From Candidatus Sodalis endolongispinus (GTDB taxonomy: Bacteria; Pseudomonadota; Gammaproteobacteria; Enterobacterales; Enterobacteriaceae): a DNA stretch of 64,000 nucleotides. Positions 30,936 to 40,703 of the stretch are shown here, in pieces. The stretch is from contig NZ_JAFJYC010000001.1 of NCBI RefSeq assembly GCF_018777395.1, positions 2,232,001-2,296,000 on the forward strand. The letters are read 5' to 3'. Position 1 is the first letter of the stretch; each line of letters starts with the position of its first letter. Under the pieces are notes generated by a model. It ran no database searches, had not been told where the DNA came from, and saw only the letters and a list, made by a program, of their open reading frames with translations. The translations under genes were made by a program, and so were the position numbers.

Positions 30936-32063
30936 ATGCAACAAGATGAGGTTTTTCTCGCGCGTGCATTTGAGCTGGCGCGCCGCGGGCGTTTCACTAC
31001 CGCGCCCAACCCAAATGTCGGCTGCGTTATCGTTCGCGACGGGCACATTGTTGGCGAAGGTTATCATCAGCGCGCCGGCTATGCACACGCCGAAGTGCAC
31101 GCGCTGCGTATGGCGGGGGCTGCGGCGCGCGGCGCTACCGCCTATGTCACGTTTGAGCCCTGCAGCCATCACGGCAGCACGCCTCCCTGCGCCGACGCGC
31201 TAATAGACGCCGGCGTGGCGCGAGTGGTAGCCGCGATGCCCGATCCCAACCCCCAGGTGGCTGGCCGCGGGTTCTACCGGTTACATCAGGCGGGCATTAA
31301 GGTGCGCCATGGTCTGATGCTATCGGAGGCGGAGGCGGTGAATCCCGGCTTCCTTAAGCGCATGCGCACCGGTTTTCCCTGGGTCAGGCTCAAGCTTGCG
31401 GCATCCCTTGATGGCCGCACCGCCATGGCCTCCGGGGAGAGCAAGTGGATTACCTCTCCTGAAGCGCGGCAGGATGTGCAGCGCTGGCGCGCGGAAAGCG
31501 ACGCCATCCTATCCACTGCCGCCACGGTGTTGGCGGACGATCCCGCCCTGACGGTGCGCTGGACGTCGCTGCCGGCGGATGTCCAGGCCCTTTACCCCGA
31601 GGAGCGGTTGCGCCAGCCGGTGCGGGTTATCATCGACAGCGCCAACCGCGTGACGCCATCCCATCAGGTGGTACAGGATGAGGGGCTGACCTGGCTGGCG
31701 CGCCTTGCGCCAGATGATCTGGCGTGGCCCCGGTCCGTAGAGCAGCTTCTGCTGCCGGCCGGCGAGGGGGCAAACGCCGGGCATCTCGATCTGGTGGCGC
31801 TGATGATGCAATTGGGCCGCCGTCAGATCAACAGTCTGTGGGTTGAGGCGGGTGCCGGTCTGGCCGGCGCGCTGCTGGGCGCCGGACTGGTGGATGAACT
31901 GATACTGTATCAGGCGCCAAAACTGCTCGGTGCCGACGCCCGCCCGCTGTGTCTGCTGCCGGGGCTGGAACTGCTCAGCGCGGCGCCGGGTTTCACGCTG
32001 CTTGACGCCCGGCAGGTGGGGCCCGATATTCGCCTGCGTCTGAAACCCGTCGAGCACGCTTAA
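30936..32063 (+). CDS. ribD: Riboflavin biosynthesis deaminase/reductase RibD
   Basis: RibD carries out two riboflavin steps in the cytosol: deamination of the pyrimidine made from GTP, and reduction of its ribose side chain. The 375-residue product has an N-terminal deaminase domain (1 to about 145) with zinc motif HAEVHAL and [15 protein letters not shown]. The reductase domain (about 150-375) has [45 protein letters not shown] and [10 protein letters not shown]. Length is slightly above E. coli (367). All catalytic motifs are present. It sits 23 bp after nrdR. Confidence 0.95.
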   Translation: MQQDEVFLARAFELARRGRFTTAPNPNVGCVIVRDGHIVGEGYHQRAGYAHAEVHALRMAGAAARGATAYVTFEPCSHHGSTPPCADALIDAGVARVVAAMPDPNPQVAGRGFYRLHQAGIKVRHGLMLSEAEAVNPGFLKRMRTGFPWVRLKLAASLDGRTAMASGESKWITSPEARQDVQRWRAESDAILSTAATVLADDPALTVRWTSLPADVQALYPEERLRQPVRVIIDSANRVTPSHQVVQDEGLTWLARLAPDDLAWPRSVEQLLLPAGEGANAGHLDLVALMMQLGRRQINSLWVEAGAGLAGALLGAGLVDELILYQAPKLLGADARPLCLLPGLELLSAAPGFTLLDARQVGPDIRLRLKPVEHA

Positions 32064-32149
32064 TTGGCCCGCGCAGCGGACAAAGTATTATGTTAGAATC
32101 CGCTCCCTCGCGAGACGATTCAGCTTTTTGCCATTTTGTAAGGATAATC

Positions 32150-32620
32150 ATGAACGTTATTGAAGGTGTTGTTGCAGCCCCCGATGCGCGCGTCGCTATC
32201 GCTATTGCGCGCTTTAACCACTTCATCAATGACAGCCTGCTTGATGGCGCCGTCGACGCCTTGAAACGCATCGGTCAGGTCAAAGACGAAAACATTACCG
32301 TGGTCTGGGTGCCTGGGGCCTACGAATTGCCGTTAGCGGTCAGCGCGCTGGCCGACAGCAAAAGCTATGACGCTGTGGTGGCGCTGGGCACGGTTATCCG
32401 TGGCGGCACCGCGCATTTTGAATTTGTCGCCGGCGAATGCAGCTCGGGCCTGTCCGCGGTCGCCACGCGCGCCGCGCTGCCGGTGGCGTTCGGGGTACTG
32501 ACCACCGAGAGTATTGAGCAGGCTATCGAACGCGCCGGCACCAAAGCCGGCAACAAGGGCGCGGAAGCCGCACTGACCGCGCTGGAAATGATCAACGTAT
32601 TGCAAGCCATTAAAGCGTAA
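32150..32620 (+). CDS. ribH: Lumazine synthase (6,7-dimethyl-8-ribityllumazine synthase)
   Basis: RibH (also called RibE in E. coli) condenses the ribityl pyrimidine with a four-carbon phosphate to give lumazine, the last intermediate before riboflavin, and assembles as a shell. The 156-residue product matches E. coli: [70 protein letters not shown] and [17 protein letters not shown] 32150 follows AAGGAT and fits the family; the frame is open 20 codons upstream without similarity. Confidence 0.95.
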   Translation: MNVIEGVVAAPDARVAIAIARFNHFINDSLLDGAVDALKRIGQVKDENITVVWVPGAYELPLAVSALADSKSYDAVVALGTVIRGGTAHFEFVAGECSSGLSAVATRAALPVAFGVLTTESIEQAIERAGTKAGNKGAEAALTALEMINVLQAIKA

Positions 32621-32635
32621 GTAAAGGGGAATTTT

Positions 32636-33055
32636 GTGAAACTAGCTGCTCGTCGCCGTGCGCGTGAATGTGCCGTCCAGGCGCTTTACTCATGGCAATT
32701 ATCACATAACGACATCGCCGATATCGAAGTCCAATTTCTGGCGGAGCAGGACACGTCGGATGTGGATGTCGCTTATTTTCGCGAGCTGTATGCCGGCGCG
32801 GCGACGAATGCCCAGGAGCTGGACAAGCTGATGGCGCCCTACCTTTCCCGTCAATTGGAAGAGCTCGGCCACGTTGAGCGCGCCGTGCTGCGCATTGCGC
32901 TGTTTGAGTTGAGCAAGCGCCAGGATGTACCCTACAAGGTCGCCATTAACGAAGCTATCGAGCTGGCCAAAACCTTTGGCGCCGAAGAGAGTCATAAGTT
33001 TATCAATGGTGTGCTGGACAAGGTAGCCCCTCAAATTCGTCCCAACAGGAAATAG
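32636..33055 (+). CDS. nusB: Transcription antitermination factor NusB
   Basis: NusB, with NusE (S10), binds boxA RNA and supports antitermination on rRNA operons. The 139-residue product matches E. coli over its length: [89 protein letters not shown]. The start is GTG at 32636, preceded by AAGGGG. It lies 15 bp after ribH. Confidence 0.95.
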   Translation: MKLAARRRARECAVQALYSWQLSHNDIADIEVQFLAEQDTSDVDVAYFRELYAGAATNAQELDKLMAPYLSRQLEELGHVERAVLRIALFELSKRQDVPYKVAINEAIELAKTFGAEESHKFINGVLDKVAPQIRPNRK

Positions 33056-33124
33056 CGGGGCGGAGCCGGTACCGCCGCTCCCACCGTGACGCCGCGTCAG
33101 CACCAACACAAATTTGGACAGAAT

Positions 33125-34111
33125 ATGGCATGTGGTGAGTTTGACCTCATTGACCGCTATTTTAACCGGATGCGCAGTACGCGCCGGGATGTGGTGTTGG
33201 GCATCGGCGATGACTGTGCGCTGCTGTCGGTAGCTGACAAAAAGTTGATTGCGGTCAGTACGGATACGCTGGTGGCGGGTACGCATTTTTTGCCGGACAT
33301 CAACCCCGCCGATTTAGGTTACAAATCGCTGGCGGTCAACCTGAGCGATCTGGCTGCTATGGGGGCGGATCCGGCCTGGCTGTCGCTGGCGCTAACCTTA
33401 CCCTCGGTGGATGAGGACTGGCTGGCCGCCTTCAGCGACAGTCTGTTCCAGCAGTTGGACTACTACGACATGCAGCTTATCGGCGGTGATACCACCCGTG
33501 GACCGTTGAGCCTGACGCTGACTATCCAGGGAATAGTTCCCGCCGGCCGCGCGCTGAGCCGCAATGGTGCCCGCATCGGCGATTGGATTTATGTTACCGG
33601 CACCATTGGGGACAGCGCCGCGGGTCTGGCGATACTGCAACAGCGTCTGCAGGTGCAGGATGCACAGGACAGGCAATATTTACTGGCCCGTCATTTGCGC
33701 CCGCAGCCGCGCATTTTGCAGGGTCAGGCGCTGCGCAATCTTGCCAGCGCCGCCATCGATATTTCCGACGGCATCATCACGGATCTGCGTCACATCCTTA
33801 CCCGTAGCGACTGCGGCGCCCGTATCAATTTGGACGATCTTCCCTGTTCACCGGCGCTGCTGCGCCATACCTCGCCCGATCAGGCGCTGCGTTGGGCGCT
33901 CGGCGGCGGTGAAGATTATGAACTGTGCTTTACGGTGCCTGAAATCAACCGTGGCGCGCTGGGTGTAGCCTTGAGCCATACCGGCGCGCCCTTTACCTGC
34001 ATCGGCCAAATCGGGCCGAGAAGCGAAGGGATTCAATTTATGCGCCATCACCAGCCGGTAGAGTATGACTGGCACGGCTATGACCATTTCAAACGGGACG
34101 ATATTGCATGA
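33125..34111 (+). CDS. thiL: Thiamine-monophosphate kinase ThiL
   Basis: ThiL phosphorylates thiamine monophosphate to the active cofactor thiamine diphosphate. The 328-residue product matches E. coli: [106 protein letters not shown] and [15 protein letters not shown]. The ATG at 33125 is the family start; an earlier in-frame start at 33086 adds unrelated residues. It is intact while thiI, needed for making the thiazole ring, is broken, which suits a cell that takes up thiamine or its phosphate. Confidence 0.94.
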   Translation: MACGEFDLIDRYFNRMRSTRRDVVLGIGDDCALLSVADKKLIAVSTDTLVAGTHFLPDINPADLGYKSLAVNLSDLAAMGADPAWLSLALTLPSVDEDWLAAFSDSLFQQLDYYDMQLIGGDTTRGPLSLTLTIQGIVPAGRALSRNGARIGDWIYVTGTIGDSAAGLAILQQRLQVQDAQDRQYLLARHLRPQPRILQGQALRNLASAAIDISDGIITDLRHILTRSDCGARINLDDLPCSPALLRHTSPDQALRWALGGGEDYELCFTVPEINRGALGVALSHTGAPFTCIGQIGPRSEGIQFMRHHQPVEYDWHGYDHFKRDDIA

Positions 34112-34608
34112 CGATGGATATGTTGGCTGCCAAGCGGCGGATTAAACTCTCCAACCCCTGGCATTTGCTGGCGACGGGCTTTGGCAGCGGAATGTTTCCC
34201 TGGATGCCCGGCACCATTGGCTCGCTGGCGGCGATTCCGCTTTGGTGCCTGTTGGTGCAGCTGCCGTGGCAGCTTTATTCGCTGGCAGTCATGTTCAGCC
34301 TGTGCATGGGGGTCTATTTTTGCCATCAGACGGCGCCGGATATGGGGGTTCACGACCATGGCTGCATCGTCTGGGACGAATTTGTCGGCATGTGGATTAC
34401 CCTGATGGCATTGCCGGTAAACGATTGGCGCTGGGTACTGGCGGGCTTTTTGTTGTTCCGGCTACTGGATATCTAGAAACCCTGGCCGATTCGCTGGTTC
34501 GATCGCAAGGTCCACGGCGGTATGGGCATCATTATTGACGATGTAGTGGCGGGAATTATCGCCGCCGGCGTGCTCTACTGGATAGGGCATCATTGGCCGC
34601 TTTTGTAG
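34108..34608 (+). pseudogene. pgpA: Phosphatidylglycerophosphatase A, amber-interrupted
   Basis: PgpA is an inner-membrane phosphatase that makes phosphatidylglycerol; PgpB and PgpC can replace it in E. coli. The frame matches E. coli PgpA from LSNPWHLLATGFGSG through APDMGVHDHGCIVWDEFVGMWITLMALP to RLLDI. It then meets TAG (34474-34476) where E. coli has tryptophan (MWKPWPIRWFD; TGG to TAG). It continues in frame through KPWPIRWFDRKVHGGMGIIIDD to TAG at 34606-34608. The stop removes about 44 residues including the conserved HGGMG segment. It starts inside the thiL stop (ATGA overlap). Confidence 0.9.
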
Positions 34609-34785
34609 CTTAGTGTAGGACAACGCCTCGGCCGCTTTTGTAGCGCAGGGTAGAACAATACCGGCCGCTATTCTGACGGCGGTTGGGACCATAACAGACG
34701 CTGTTATAGCGCAGGGCAGGACTTCACATCGGCCGCTGTTTCCATCCAGGATGGACATCATTGGCCGCTGTTCAGTGCTAAGGGA
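34590..34785. repeat. Degenerate 34-bp tandem repeat from the pgpA end
   Basis: Words like GGCCGCTTTTGTAGC start at 34595, 34630, 34663, about 34697, 34731 and 34763, giving a period of 32-35 bp. The first copy is the last six codons of pgpA, including its stop codon (34606-34608). The following copies lie in the spacer. Confidence 0.75.
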
Positions 34786-34871
34786 GCACTAGCGGTGTTT
34801 TTCGCCAGAATATAATATCGTCGACCGATATCTCGTGGCGTTTTCCCGGCTGAGGGAAAACGCCGGTACCG

Positions 34872-35848
34872 CTAGCGGAAGCCCACCACGTGGTGCGGCA
34901 GGTAGGCGGTTTCCAGCTCGGCTATCTCCTCGCTGTCCAGTTTGACCTCCGTAGCCTGCAATAGCTCGGCCAACTGTGCCGGGCGCGACGCGCCAACGAT
35001 CGGCGCCGTCACCGCCTGCTTGCTGAGCATCCACGCCAGCGCCACCTGCGCGCGCGAAACGCCGCGGACCTTAGTTATCACGCCCACCCGTTCGGCAATG
35101 CGGGCGTCGTTATCTTCGCTTTGTTCATACAGCGTCTTGCCAAATTCATCCGACACCACCCGGGCGGTGGTTTCGCCCCAGGGACGGGTTAACCGGCCGC
35201 GCGCCAGCGGGATCCAGGGCAATACGGCGATATTTTCCGCCAGACAGAGCGGATGCATTTCTCGCTCTTCTTCGCGCTGGATCAAATTGTACTGATCCTG
35301 CATGCTGACAAAACGTGTCCAACCGTGCAGATCGGCGGTATACAGCGCGCGGGCAAATTGCCAAGCGTACATAGAAGAAGTGCCGATAAAGCGCGCCTTG
35401 CCGGATTGCACCACATCATGCAACGCCTCCAGCGTTTCTTCCAGCGCGGGGTATCGTAGTCCCAGCGGTGGATTTGCAGCAGATCCACGTAATCCATGCC
35501 CAAACGTGTCAGGCTGTCGTCGATTGATTGCAGGATATTGGCCCGTGACAGGCCGCCAGACAGGCCGGCGGTGGGGAAAAACACCTTGGTCGCCACCACG
35601 ACGTCGTCGCGGCGGGCATAGGTTTTCAGCGCCCGGCCAACAATCTCCTCGCTGCTGCCGTCAGAATAACTGTTAGCGGTGTCGAAAAAATTAATGCCGC
35701 CCTCCAACGCCTGCTTGATAAGCGGCAGCGAGCTCTCTTCCGGAAAAGTACAGGCATGGCGACCACGCTCTGGTTCGCCAAACGTCATGCAGCCGAGACA
35801 AAGATGCGATACGCGCAGGCCGGTCTGGCCGAGGGGGGTATATTCCAT
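34872..35848 (-). pseudogene. yajO: Aldo-keto reductase YajO, frameshifted
   Basis: YajO is an NADPH-dependent aldo-keto reductase reported to help form ribulose/xylulose phosphates and thiamine precursors in E. coli. The first frame from 35848 matches EYTPLGQTGLRVSHLCLGCMTFGEPERG, DTANSYSDGSSEEIVGRAL and LGMDYVDLLQIHRWDYDTP. The rest continues in another frame: HDVVQSGKARFIGTSSMYAWQFA, YNLIQREEEREM, PLARGRLTRPWGET, ending PHHVVGFR. An extra CG dinucleotide (CCGCG for CCG, about 35444-35448) fits the shift. ATG 35848 has GGAG 6 bp ahead. The dxs gene follows on the same strand upstream, as in E. coli. Confidence 0.88.
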
Positions 35849-35989
35849 AGTCATCTCCAGATGAAAAGCGCCGTGAAGGGAAATAATAAGTATAGGCGTC
35901 GAAGCCGGTGGCGCGGGCCACCGAATATGGCTTTACGCGATTGATGGCACAAATAGCACAAAAGTAACTAAATGCCGTTACGGCGTCTA

Positions 35990-36120
35990 CCTGGGTAACG
36001 CAGGGCAGAACCGAGGTGTATCAAATCTGGCTGTGGGCAGTTGGGAATACGACGCTGAGGTAAACGTGGCTGTACGCAGGTGCAAGAGCGCCGCTGAAGT
36101 AAACATCGGTCAACGGGCCT
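35990..36120. repeat. Loose repeat in the yajO-dxs spacer
   Basis: CGCTGAGGTAAAC (about 36053) and CGCTGAAGTAAAC (about 36092) lie 39 bp apart, and a weaker third form, CCGAGGTGTATCAA, starts at 36011. The word ACGCAGGGCAGAAC (35998) also resembles AGCGCAGGGTAGAAC in the pgpA-side repeat at 34642. Confidence 0.4.
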
Positions 36121-36131
36121 GTGCCGCGGGT

Positions 36132-37994
36132 TTAAGCCAGCCATTCCTCGATTTGCCGCTGGATCCCGGCGCCGTCGAGGCCCAGGTCCGCGCGGATTTC
36201 CTCCTGGCTGCCTTGCGGAATAAAATGGTCCGGCAGACCAATATTCAATACCGGCACCTGCAGCCGCTGATGCATCACATACTCGTTTACGCCGCTGCCG
36301 GCGCCGCCCATGATGGCATTCTCCTCGACCGTCACCAGCGCCTGATGACGGGCGGCCAGCTCGCTTATCAGCTCGCCGTCGAGAGGTTTAACGAAGCGCA
36401 TATCCACCAGGGTCGCGTTAAGCGCGTGCGCCGCGTGTTCGGCTTGGGGCAGCAAGGTACCGAAATTGAGAATCGCCACGCCGGCGCCCTGACGGCGCAC
36501 TACTCCTTTACCTACCGTCAGCTCATGCAGTTCGCTGAGCGGGGTGCCGGTGCCGTTACCGCGTGGGTAACGCACCGCGCTTGGCCCTGCCTGATAGTGA
36601 TAGCCCGTATGTAGCATCAGCCGGCACTCGTTTTCATCGCTCGGCGTCATGATGACCATATTGGGAATACAGCGCAGGTAAGAGAGATCAAACGCGCCTT
36701 GATGAGTCTGACCGTCGGCGCCGACCACGCCGCCGCGATCGATGGCAAACAGCACCGGCAAATTTTGAATAGCCACGTCATGGATCACCTGATCGTAGGC
36801 GCGCTGCAAAAAGGTAGAGTAAATGGCCACCACGGGGCGATAACCGCCGATGGCCAGGCCGGCGGCAAAGGTAACCGCATGTTGCTCGGCGATGGCCACA
36901 TCAAAATACTGGCGCGGATATTGACGCGAAAACGCCACCATGCCGGAGCCTTCGCGCATGGCGGGCGTAATCGCCATCAATTTGTCATCCTCTGCGGCGG
37001 TGGCGCACAGCCAATCGCCGAAAATGGCCGAGTAAGAGGGGCAGCAGCCGCCGCTTTTCGGCAGGGTTCCGATATGCGGATCGAATTTTGGCACCGCATG
37101 CCAACTGATGGGGTCTTTCTCCGCCGGCGCATAGCCACGGCCTTTTTTGGTCATGATATGCAGCAGCTGTGGCCCCTTTTTGGCCCGCATATTTTTCAGC
37201 GTCTGCACCAGTCCCTGGACATCATGGCCGTCCACCGGGCCGATATAGTTAAACCCCAGCTCCTCGAACAGCGTGCCCGGCACCACCATGCCTTTGATAT
37301 GCTCTTCGGTGCGCTTCACCAGCTCTTTAATCGGCGGAATACCGGACAGCACCTTCTTGCCGCCTTCGCGCAGGGTGGAGTAGAGCTTGCCGGACAGGAT
37401 CTGCGCCAAATGATTATTCAGCGCCCCGACATTTTCCGAAATGGACATTTCATTGTCGTTCAACACCACCAGCAAATCGGATTTGATATCGCCGGCGTGA
37501 TTCATCGCCTCGAAGGCCATGCCGGCGGTGATGGCACCATCGCCAATAACACAAACCGTGCGGCGGCCCAATCCCTCATGCTCCGCCGCCACAGCCATAC
37601 CGAGGCCGGCGCTGATGGAAGTGGATGAGTGGCCTACCGACAGCTGATCGTATTCGCTTTCGCCACGCCAGGGAAACGGATGCAGGCCGTTACGCTGGCG
37701 AATGGTGGCGATGCGGTCCCGTCGCCCGGTCAGGATTTTATGGGGATAGGCCTGATGGCCGACATCCCAAATCAACTGGTCGAACGGCGTGTTGTACACA
37801 TAATGCAGCGCCACCGTCAGTTCCACCGTGCCCAGCCCCGAAGCGAAATGGCCGCTTGAGCGGCTTACGCTGTCGAGCAAAAATTGCCGCAGCTCGTCGC
37901 ACAGCGCCACCAAACTCTCTTTGGGCAACTGACGCAGTTCCATGGGATTGTCGGCCAGGACCAGCGTCGGATACTTCTTGATATCAAGGCTCAT
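36132..37994 (-). CDS. dxs: 1-Deoxy-D-xylulose-5-phosphate synthase
   Basis: Dxs joins pyruvate and glyceraldehyde 3-phosphate, with thiamine diphosphate, to start the non-mevalonate isoprenoid pathway; its product also feeds thiazole and pyridoxal synthesis. The product is 620 residues, the same as E. coli. It shows the thiamine-binding part ([65 protein letters not shown]), the pyrimidine domain ([32 protein letters not shown]-like segment) and a C-terminal transketolase domain ([19 protein letters not shown]). It is intact, downstream of ispA in one operon with xseB. Confidence 0.96.
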   Translation of the reverse strand: MSLDIKKYPTLVLADNPMELRQLPKESLVALCDELRQFLLDSVSRSSGHFASGLGTVELTVALHYVYNTPFDQLIWDVGHQAYPHKILTGRRDRIATIRQRNGLHPFPWRGESEYDQLSVGHSSTSISAGLGMAVAAEHEGLGRRTVCVIGDGAITAGMAFEAMNHAGDIKSDLLVVLNDNEMSISENVGALNNHLAQILSGKLYSTLREGGKKVLSGIPPIKELVKRTEEHIKGMVVPGTLFEELGFNYIGPVDGHDVQGLVQTLKNMRAKKGPQLLHIMTKKGRGYAPAEKDPISWHAVPKFDPHIGTLPKSGGCCPSYSAIFGDWLCATAAEDDKLMAITPAMREGSGMVAFSRQYPRQYFDVAIAEQHAVTFAAGLAIGGYRPVVAIYSTFLQRAYDQVIHDVAIQNLPVLFAIDRGGVVGADGQTHQGAFDLSYLRCIPNMVIMTPSDENECRLMLHTGYHYQAGPSAVRYPRGNGTGTPLSELHELTVGKGVVRRQGAGVAILNFGTLLPQAEHAAHALNATLVDMRFVKPLDGELISELAARHQALVTVEENAIMGGAGSGVNEYVMHQRLQVPVLNIGLPDHFIPQGSQEEIRADLGLDGAGIQRQIEEWLA

Positions 37995-38031
37995 GGGGTA
38001 CTCATATCTGAGGTGTAAAAAACCGCATCAC

Positions 38032-38934
38032 TTATTTGTCACGTTCAATAATATAGCGCGCCAGCGCCACCAGCGTGGCGGTATCATAACCGAGGGCTGC
38101 GACACATTCTAAAGACGCCAGGGATTCCTGATACAGATCCTGAGCCTTGTCCCGCGCCATGTCCAGCCCCAGCAGGGCAGGATAGGTGCTTTTACCCAAT
38201 GCCTGATCCGCTCCCTGGCGTTTACCGGTGGTCTGGCTGTCGCCCACGACATCAAGAATGTCGTCCTGTACCTGGAAAGCCAGGCCGATGGCGGCGGCGA
38301 AACGATCCAGATAATCCAGCGCCGGACCGCCACGCTCCCCGGCCGCCAGCACGCCCATTCGCACCGACGCGCGAATAAGCGCGCCGGTCTTGTGCCGGTG
38401 AATCGTCTCAAGCCGCGTGGTGGAGACCTGCTGCCCCTCGGCGGCCAAATCCAGCGCCTGTCCAAGACACATGCCGTCGGCGCCGCTGGCGGCGGCCAAC
38501 GCCGAGATCATTTGTAGCCGATCCTGTAGCGACACGTCCGGCATCTCCGCGTCGGCCAATATGCTGAAGGCCAGTGTCTGCAGCGCATCGCCGGCCAGAA
38601 TGGCGGTCGTTTCGCCAAATTTGACGTGGCAGGTTGGCAAACCGCGGCGCAGCGCATCGTTATCCATTGCCGGCAGATCGTCATGAATCAGCGAATAGGC
38701 ATGGATACACTCAATTGCGGCGGCCGGCGCGTCAAGGCTTGCGGCGGTGAGCCCGAACAGGCGGCCGGTCTGATAAACCAAAAACGGGCGCAGCCGTTTG
38801 CCCCCCAGCAAAGCGCCGTGGCGCATGGCCTGGATAAGCGGCGCCTGCTGGTTGGCGAGGGCGCGGAGATACCGCTCCAGCGCCGCGTCTACTTGTTGGC
38901 GGCTGTTTTCAAGCGCGCTCGCGAAATCAGTCAT
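38032..38934 (-). CDS. ispA: Farnesyl diphosphate synthase IspA
   Basis: IspA builds farnesyl diphosphate from isopentenyl and dimethylallyl diphosphates. The 300-residue product matches E. coli (299): [20 protein letters not shown], the first aspartate-rich motif [52 protein letters not shown], and the second aspartate-rich motif [12 protein letters not shown] followed by [21 protein letters not shown]. Its start overlaps the xseB stop by 4 bp. Confidence 0.96.
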   Translation of the reverse strand: MTDFASALENSRQQVDAALERYLRALANQQAPLIQAMRHGALLGGKRLRPFLVYQTGRLFGLTAASLDAPAAAIECIHAYSLIHDDLPAMDNDALRRGLPTCHVKFGETTAILAGDALQTLAFSILADAEMPDVSLQDRLQMISALAAASGADGMCLGQALDLAAEGQQVSTTRLETIHRHKTGALIRASVRMGVLAAGERGGPALDYLDRFAAAIGLAFQVQDDILDVVGDSQTTGKRQGADQALGKSTYPALLGLDMARDKAQDLYQESLASLECVAALGYDTATLVALARYIIERDK

Positions 38935-39179
38935 AGCGCATCGTTTTCCGGCGCAAAGGGGGCGAGCGGGGCGTCTGGCGTGTCGTTTAACAGAATTTGC
39001 ACCCGCTGTTCCGCCTGTTGCAGGGTTTTTTGCCCCTGTCGCGCCAGCTGCACACCCTGCTCGAATTCAGTCAGCGCTTGCTCCAGCGGCAGTTCGCCGG
39101 ATTCGAGGCGGGTGACTATCTGCTCCAGTTCTTTTAGCGCAGTCTCAAAACTGGCGGGTTGTTCTGCTTTTTTTGGCAT
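38931..39179 (-). CDS. xseB: Exodeoxyribonuclease VII small subunit
   Basis: XseB is the small helical subunit of exonuclease VII, which degrades single-stranded DNA. The 82-residue product matches E. coli (80): [56 protein letters not shown]. It heads the xseB-ispA-dxs operon and faces away from thiI. Confidence 0.95.
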   Translation of the reverse strand: MPKKAEQPASFETALKELEQIVTRLESGELPLEQALTEFEQGVQLARQGQKTLQQAEQRVQILLNDTPDAPLAPFAPENDAL

Positions 39180-39219
39180 GGTCTGTATCCTACCGGTAGA
39201 TAGCGAAGGCGCGAACGGC

Positions 39220-39326
39220 GGCCCACGTTAGCCCAGAGTGCGGTGATAAGCAAATTGCGCCTTAATCCCGCGGCATAAAGTGGTATACTCCGCGCCGACA
39301 GGCCAACGCCAGGGCTAACGTGGGCC
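39220..39326. repeat. 15-bp perfect inverted repeat around the thiI promoter
   Basis: GGCCCACGTTAGCCC (39220-39234) and GGGCTAACGTGGGCC (39312-39326) are exact reverse complements, 77 bp apart. The segment between them contains the likely thiI promoter. No protein lies here. Confidence 0.8.
39281..39289 (+). promoter_or_regulatory. Likely thiI promoter -10 region
   Basis: TGGTATACT gives an extended -10 (TG-N-TATACT, hexamer 39284-39289) on the thiI strand. No good -35 sits at standard spacing, as expected for an extended -10 promoter. Confidence 0.45.
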
Positions 39327-39418
39327 AGTGTCCCATTATATAACGTGTTGCGGCGCGTTACTCTTTGATGATCAAATAACGACTATCACCATGAAGTTTA
39401 TCATCAAACTGTTTCCGG

Positions 39419-39440
39419 AAATCACGATAAAAAGTCAATC
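39419..39440. repeat. Left flanking direct repeat of the IS
   Basis: This thiI segment is repeated exactly at 40762-40783. If the element ends at 40767, as its terminal match suggests, the true target duplication is the last 16 bp, CGATAAAAAGTCAATC (39425-39440 and 40768-40783). Confidence 0.85.
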
Positions 39441-39477
39441 TGATCTTGCCCCGCCATCTCCGTACAGCTTTTGTATC

Positions 39478-40359
39478 TTAAGTTAACGAAGCCCGCTGCC
39501 GCCGGTATTCTCTCGGAGAGTGATATCCCAGCGCGCTGTGCGGATGGTTTTCATTGTAATGCGTGAAAGCTGCTGCAAGGTTTCGCAGGGCTGTTCTCGC
39601 ATCCGGTTTTGGCATGAACTCGATATAGTCTTCCTTCATCGTCTTCACGAACCGTTCGGCCATGCCATTTCTCTGCGGGCTGCTCACCGCTGTTGTGCAG
39701 GGCTCCAGATCCAGTTCTCTGGCGAACCTCTGCGTTTCATGCGCGGTATACGCTGAACCGTTGTCCGTCAACCACTGCACCGCTGTATCGGGTAACCTGT
39801 CGCCGAAGCGCTTTTCTACCGACCTCAGCATCACATCCTGCACGGTCGAACTGTCGTAGCCTCCAGTGCTCGCAGCCCAGTCTATGGCCTCTCTGTCGCA
39901 GCAGTCCAGTGCGAAGGTGACCCGCAGTTTTTCACCGTTGTCGCAGCCGAACTCGAAGCCATCTGAACACCAGCGAATATCGCTTTCTGCCACCGCGATC
40001 CTGCCCTTATGCTCACGCCTCGGCCGCTCTGGTTTTCAATGTAATAACAGCAGGTTATGCTCACACATGATCCTGTAAAGTCGTTTCGCATTTACCGGCG
40101 TCAGTCCCTCTGCGCGACGTTGTTTACGCAGGATGCCCCACACCCGCCGATAGCCGTAGCTGGGCATATCGCTGATGATGTCGAGGATGTCCGACAGTAT
40201 TTCAGCGTCTGCTTCGTCATTACGCCGGTTACAGCGCCTGTCCTGCCAGTCGGCAGAACGCTTAATCCGCAGTGACAGCGGCGCACGCGACACGCTCATG
40301 GCGCGGCTGACCTGTGCTATTCCCCGGCCTTTGGCAACAAGGGCGCGTGCGCTATCCAT
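39478..40359 (-). pseudogene. IS2-like OrfB (DDE transposase), stop-interrupted
   Basis: OrfB carries the catalytic rve/DDE domain that, fused to OrfA, makes the IS2-type transposase. It starts [21 protein letters not shown], with a helix-turn-helix-like region and PSYGYRRVWGILRKQ. TGA at 40036-40038 then stands where IS2 has arginine (LLLERKP; CGA to TGA). The same frame continues with [40 protein letters not shown] and [17 protein letters not shown], which carries the last acidic residue, ending [15 protein letters not shown]. Confidence 0.88.
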
Positions 40360-40703
40360 TTTCGTGACTGGCCGTACTCCACGGCTTCTTTTAGGATCTC
40401 AACCTCCATCGTCTTCTTACCCAGAAGGCGCTGGAGCTCCCGGACCTGCTTCAATGCAGCTGCAAGCTCAGAGGCAGGAACAACGTCCTCCCCGGCAGTG
40501 AGGCTGCCTTCCTGATATTGCTTTTTCCACTTAAACAGCAGGCTGGGCTGGATACCGTGCAGTCGTGCGAGATGGGAGACATTCATGCCGGGCTCCATCC
40601 TCTGCTGAATAATGGCCATTTTTTCCTGAGGAGTTTTACGTTTACGGACTTCTTGACCTAACAGGATCCCGGTCATATCAAAATTGGCGTTAGTGTTAGA
40701 CAT
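40317..40703 (-). CDS. IS2-like OrfA (transposase helper)
   Basis: A 128-residue OrfA with the IS2 pattern: [48 protein letters not shown] (helix-turn-helix), then [49 protein letters not shown] with a leucine-zipper-like helix. It overlaps OrfB by 43 bp. In IS2 the A6G slippery run in this overlap makes the OrfAB fusion; here the matching place reads CGAAAATGG with only four A, so frameshifting may be poor. Confidence 0.88.
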   Translation of the reverse strand: MSNTNANFDMTGILLGQEVRKRKTPQEKMAIIQQRMEPGMNVSHLARLHGIQPSLLFKWKKQYQEGSLTAGEDVVPASELAAALKQVRELQRLLGKKTMEVEILKEAVEYGQSRKWIAHAPLLPKAGE

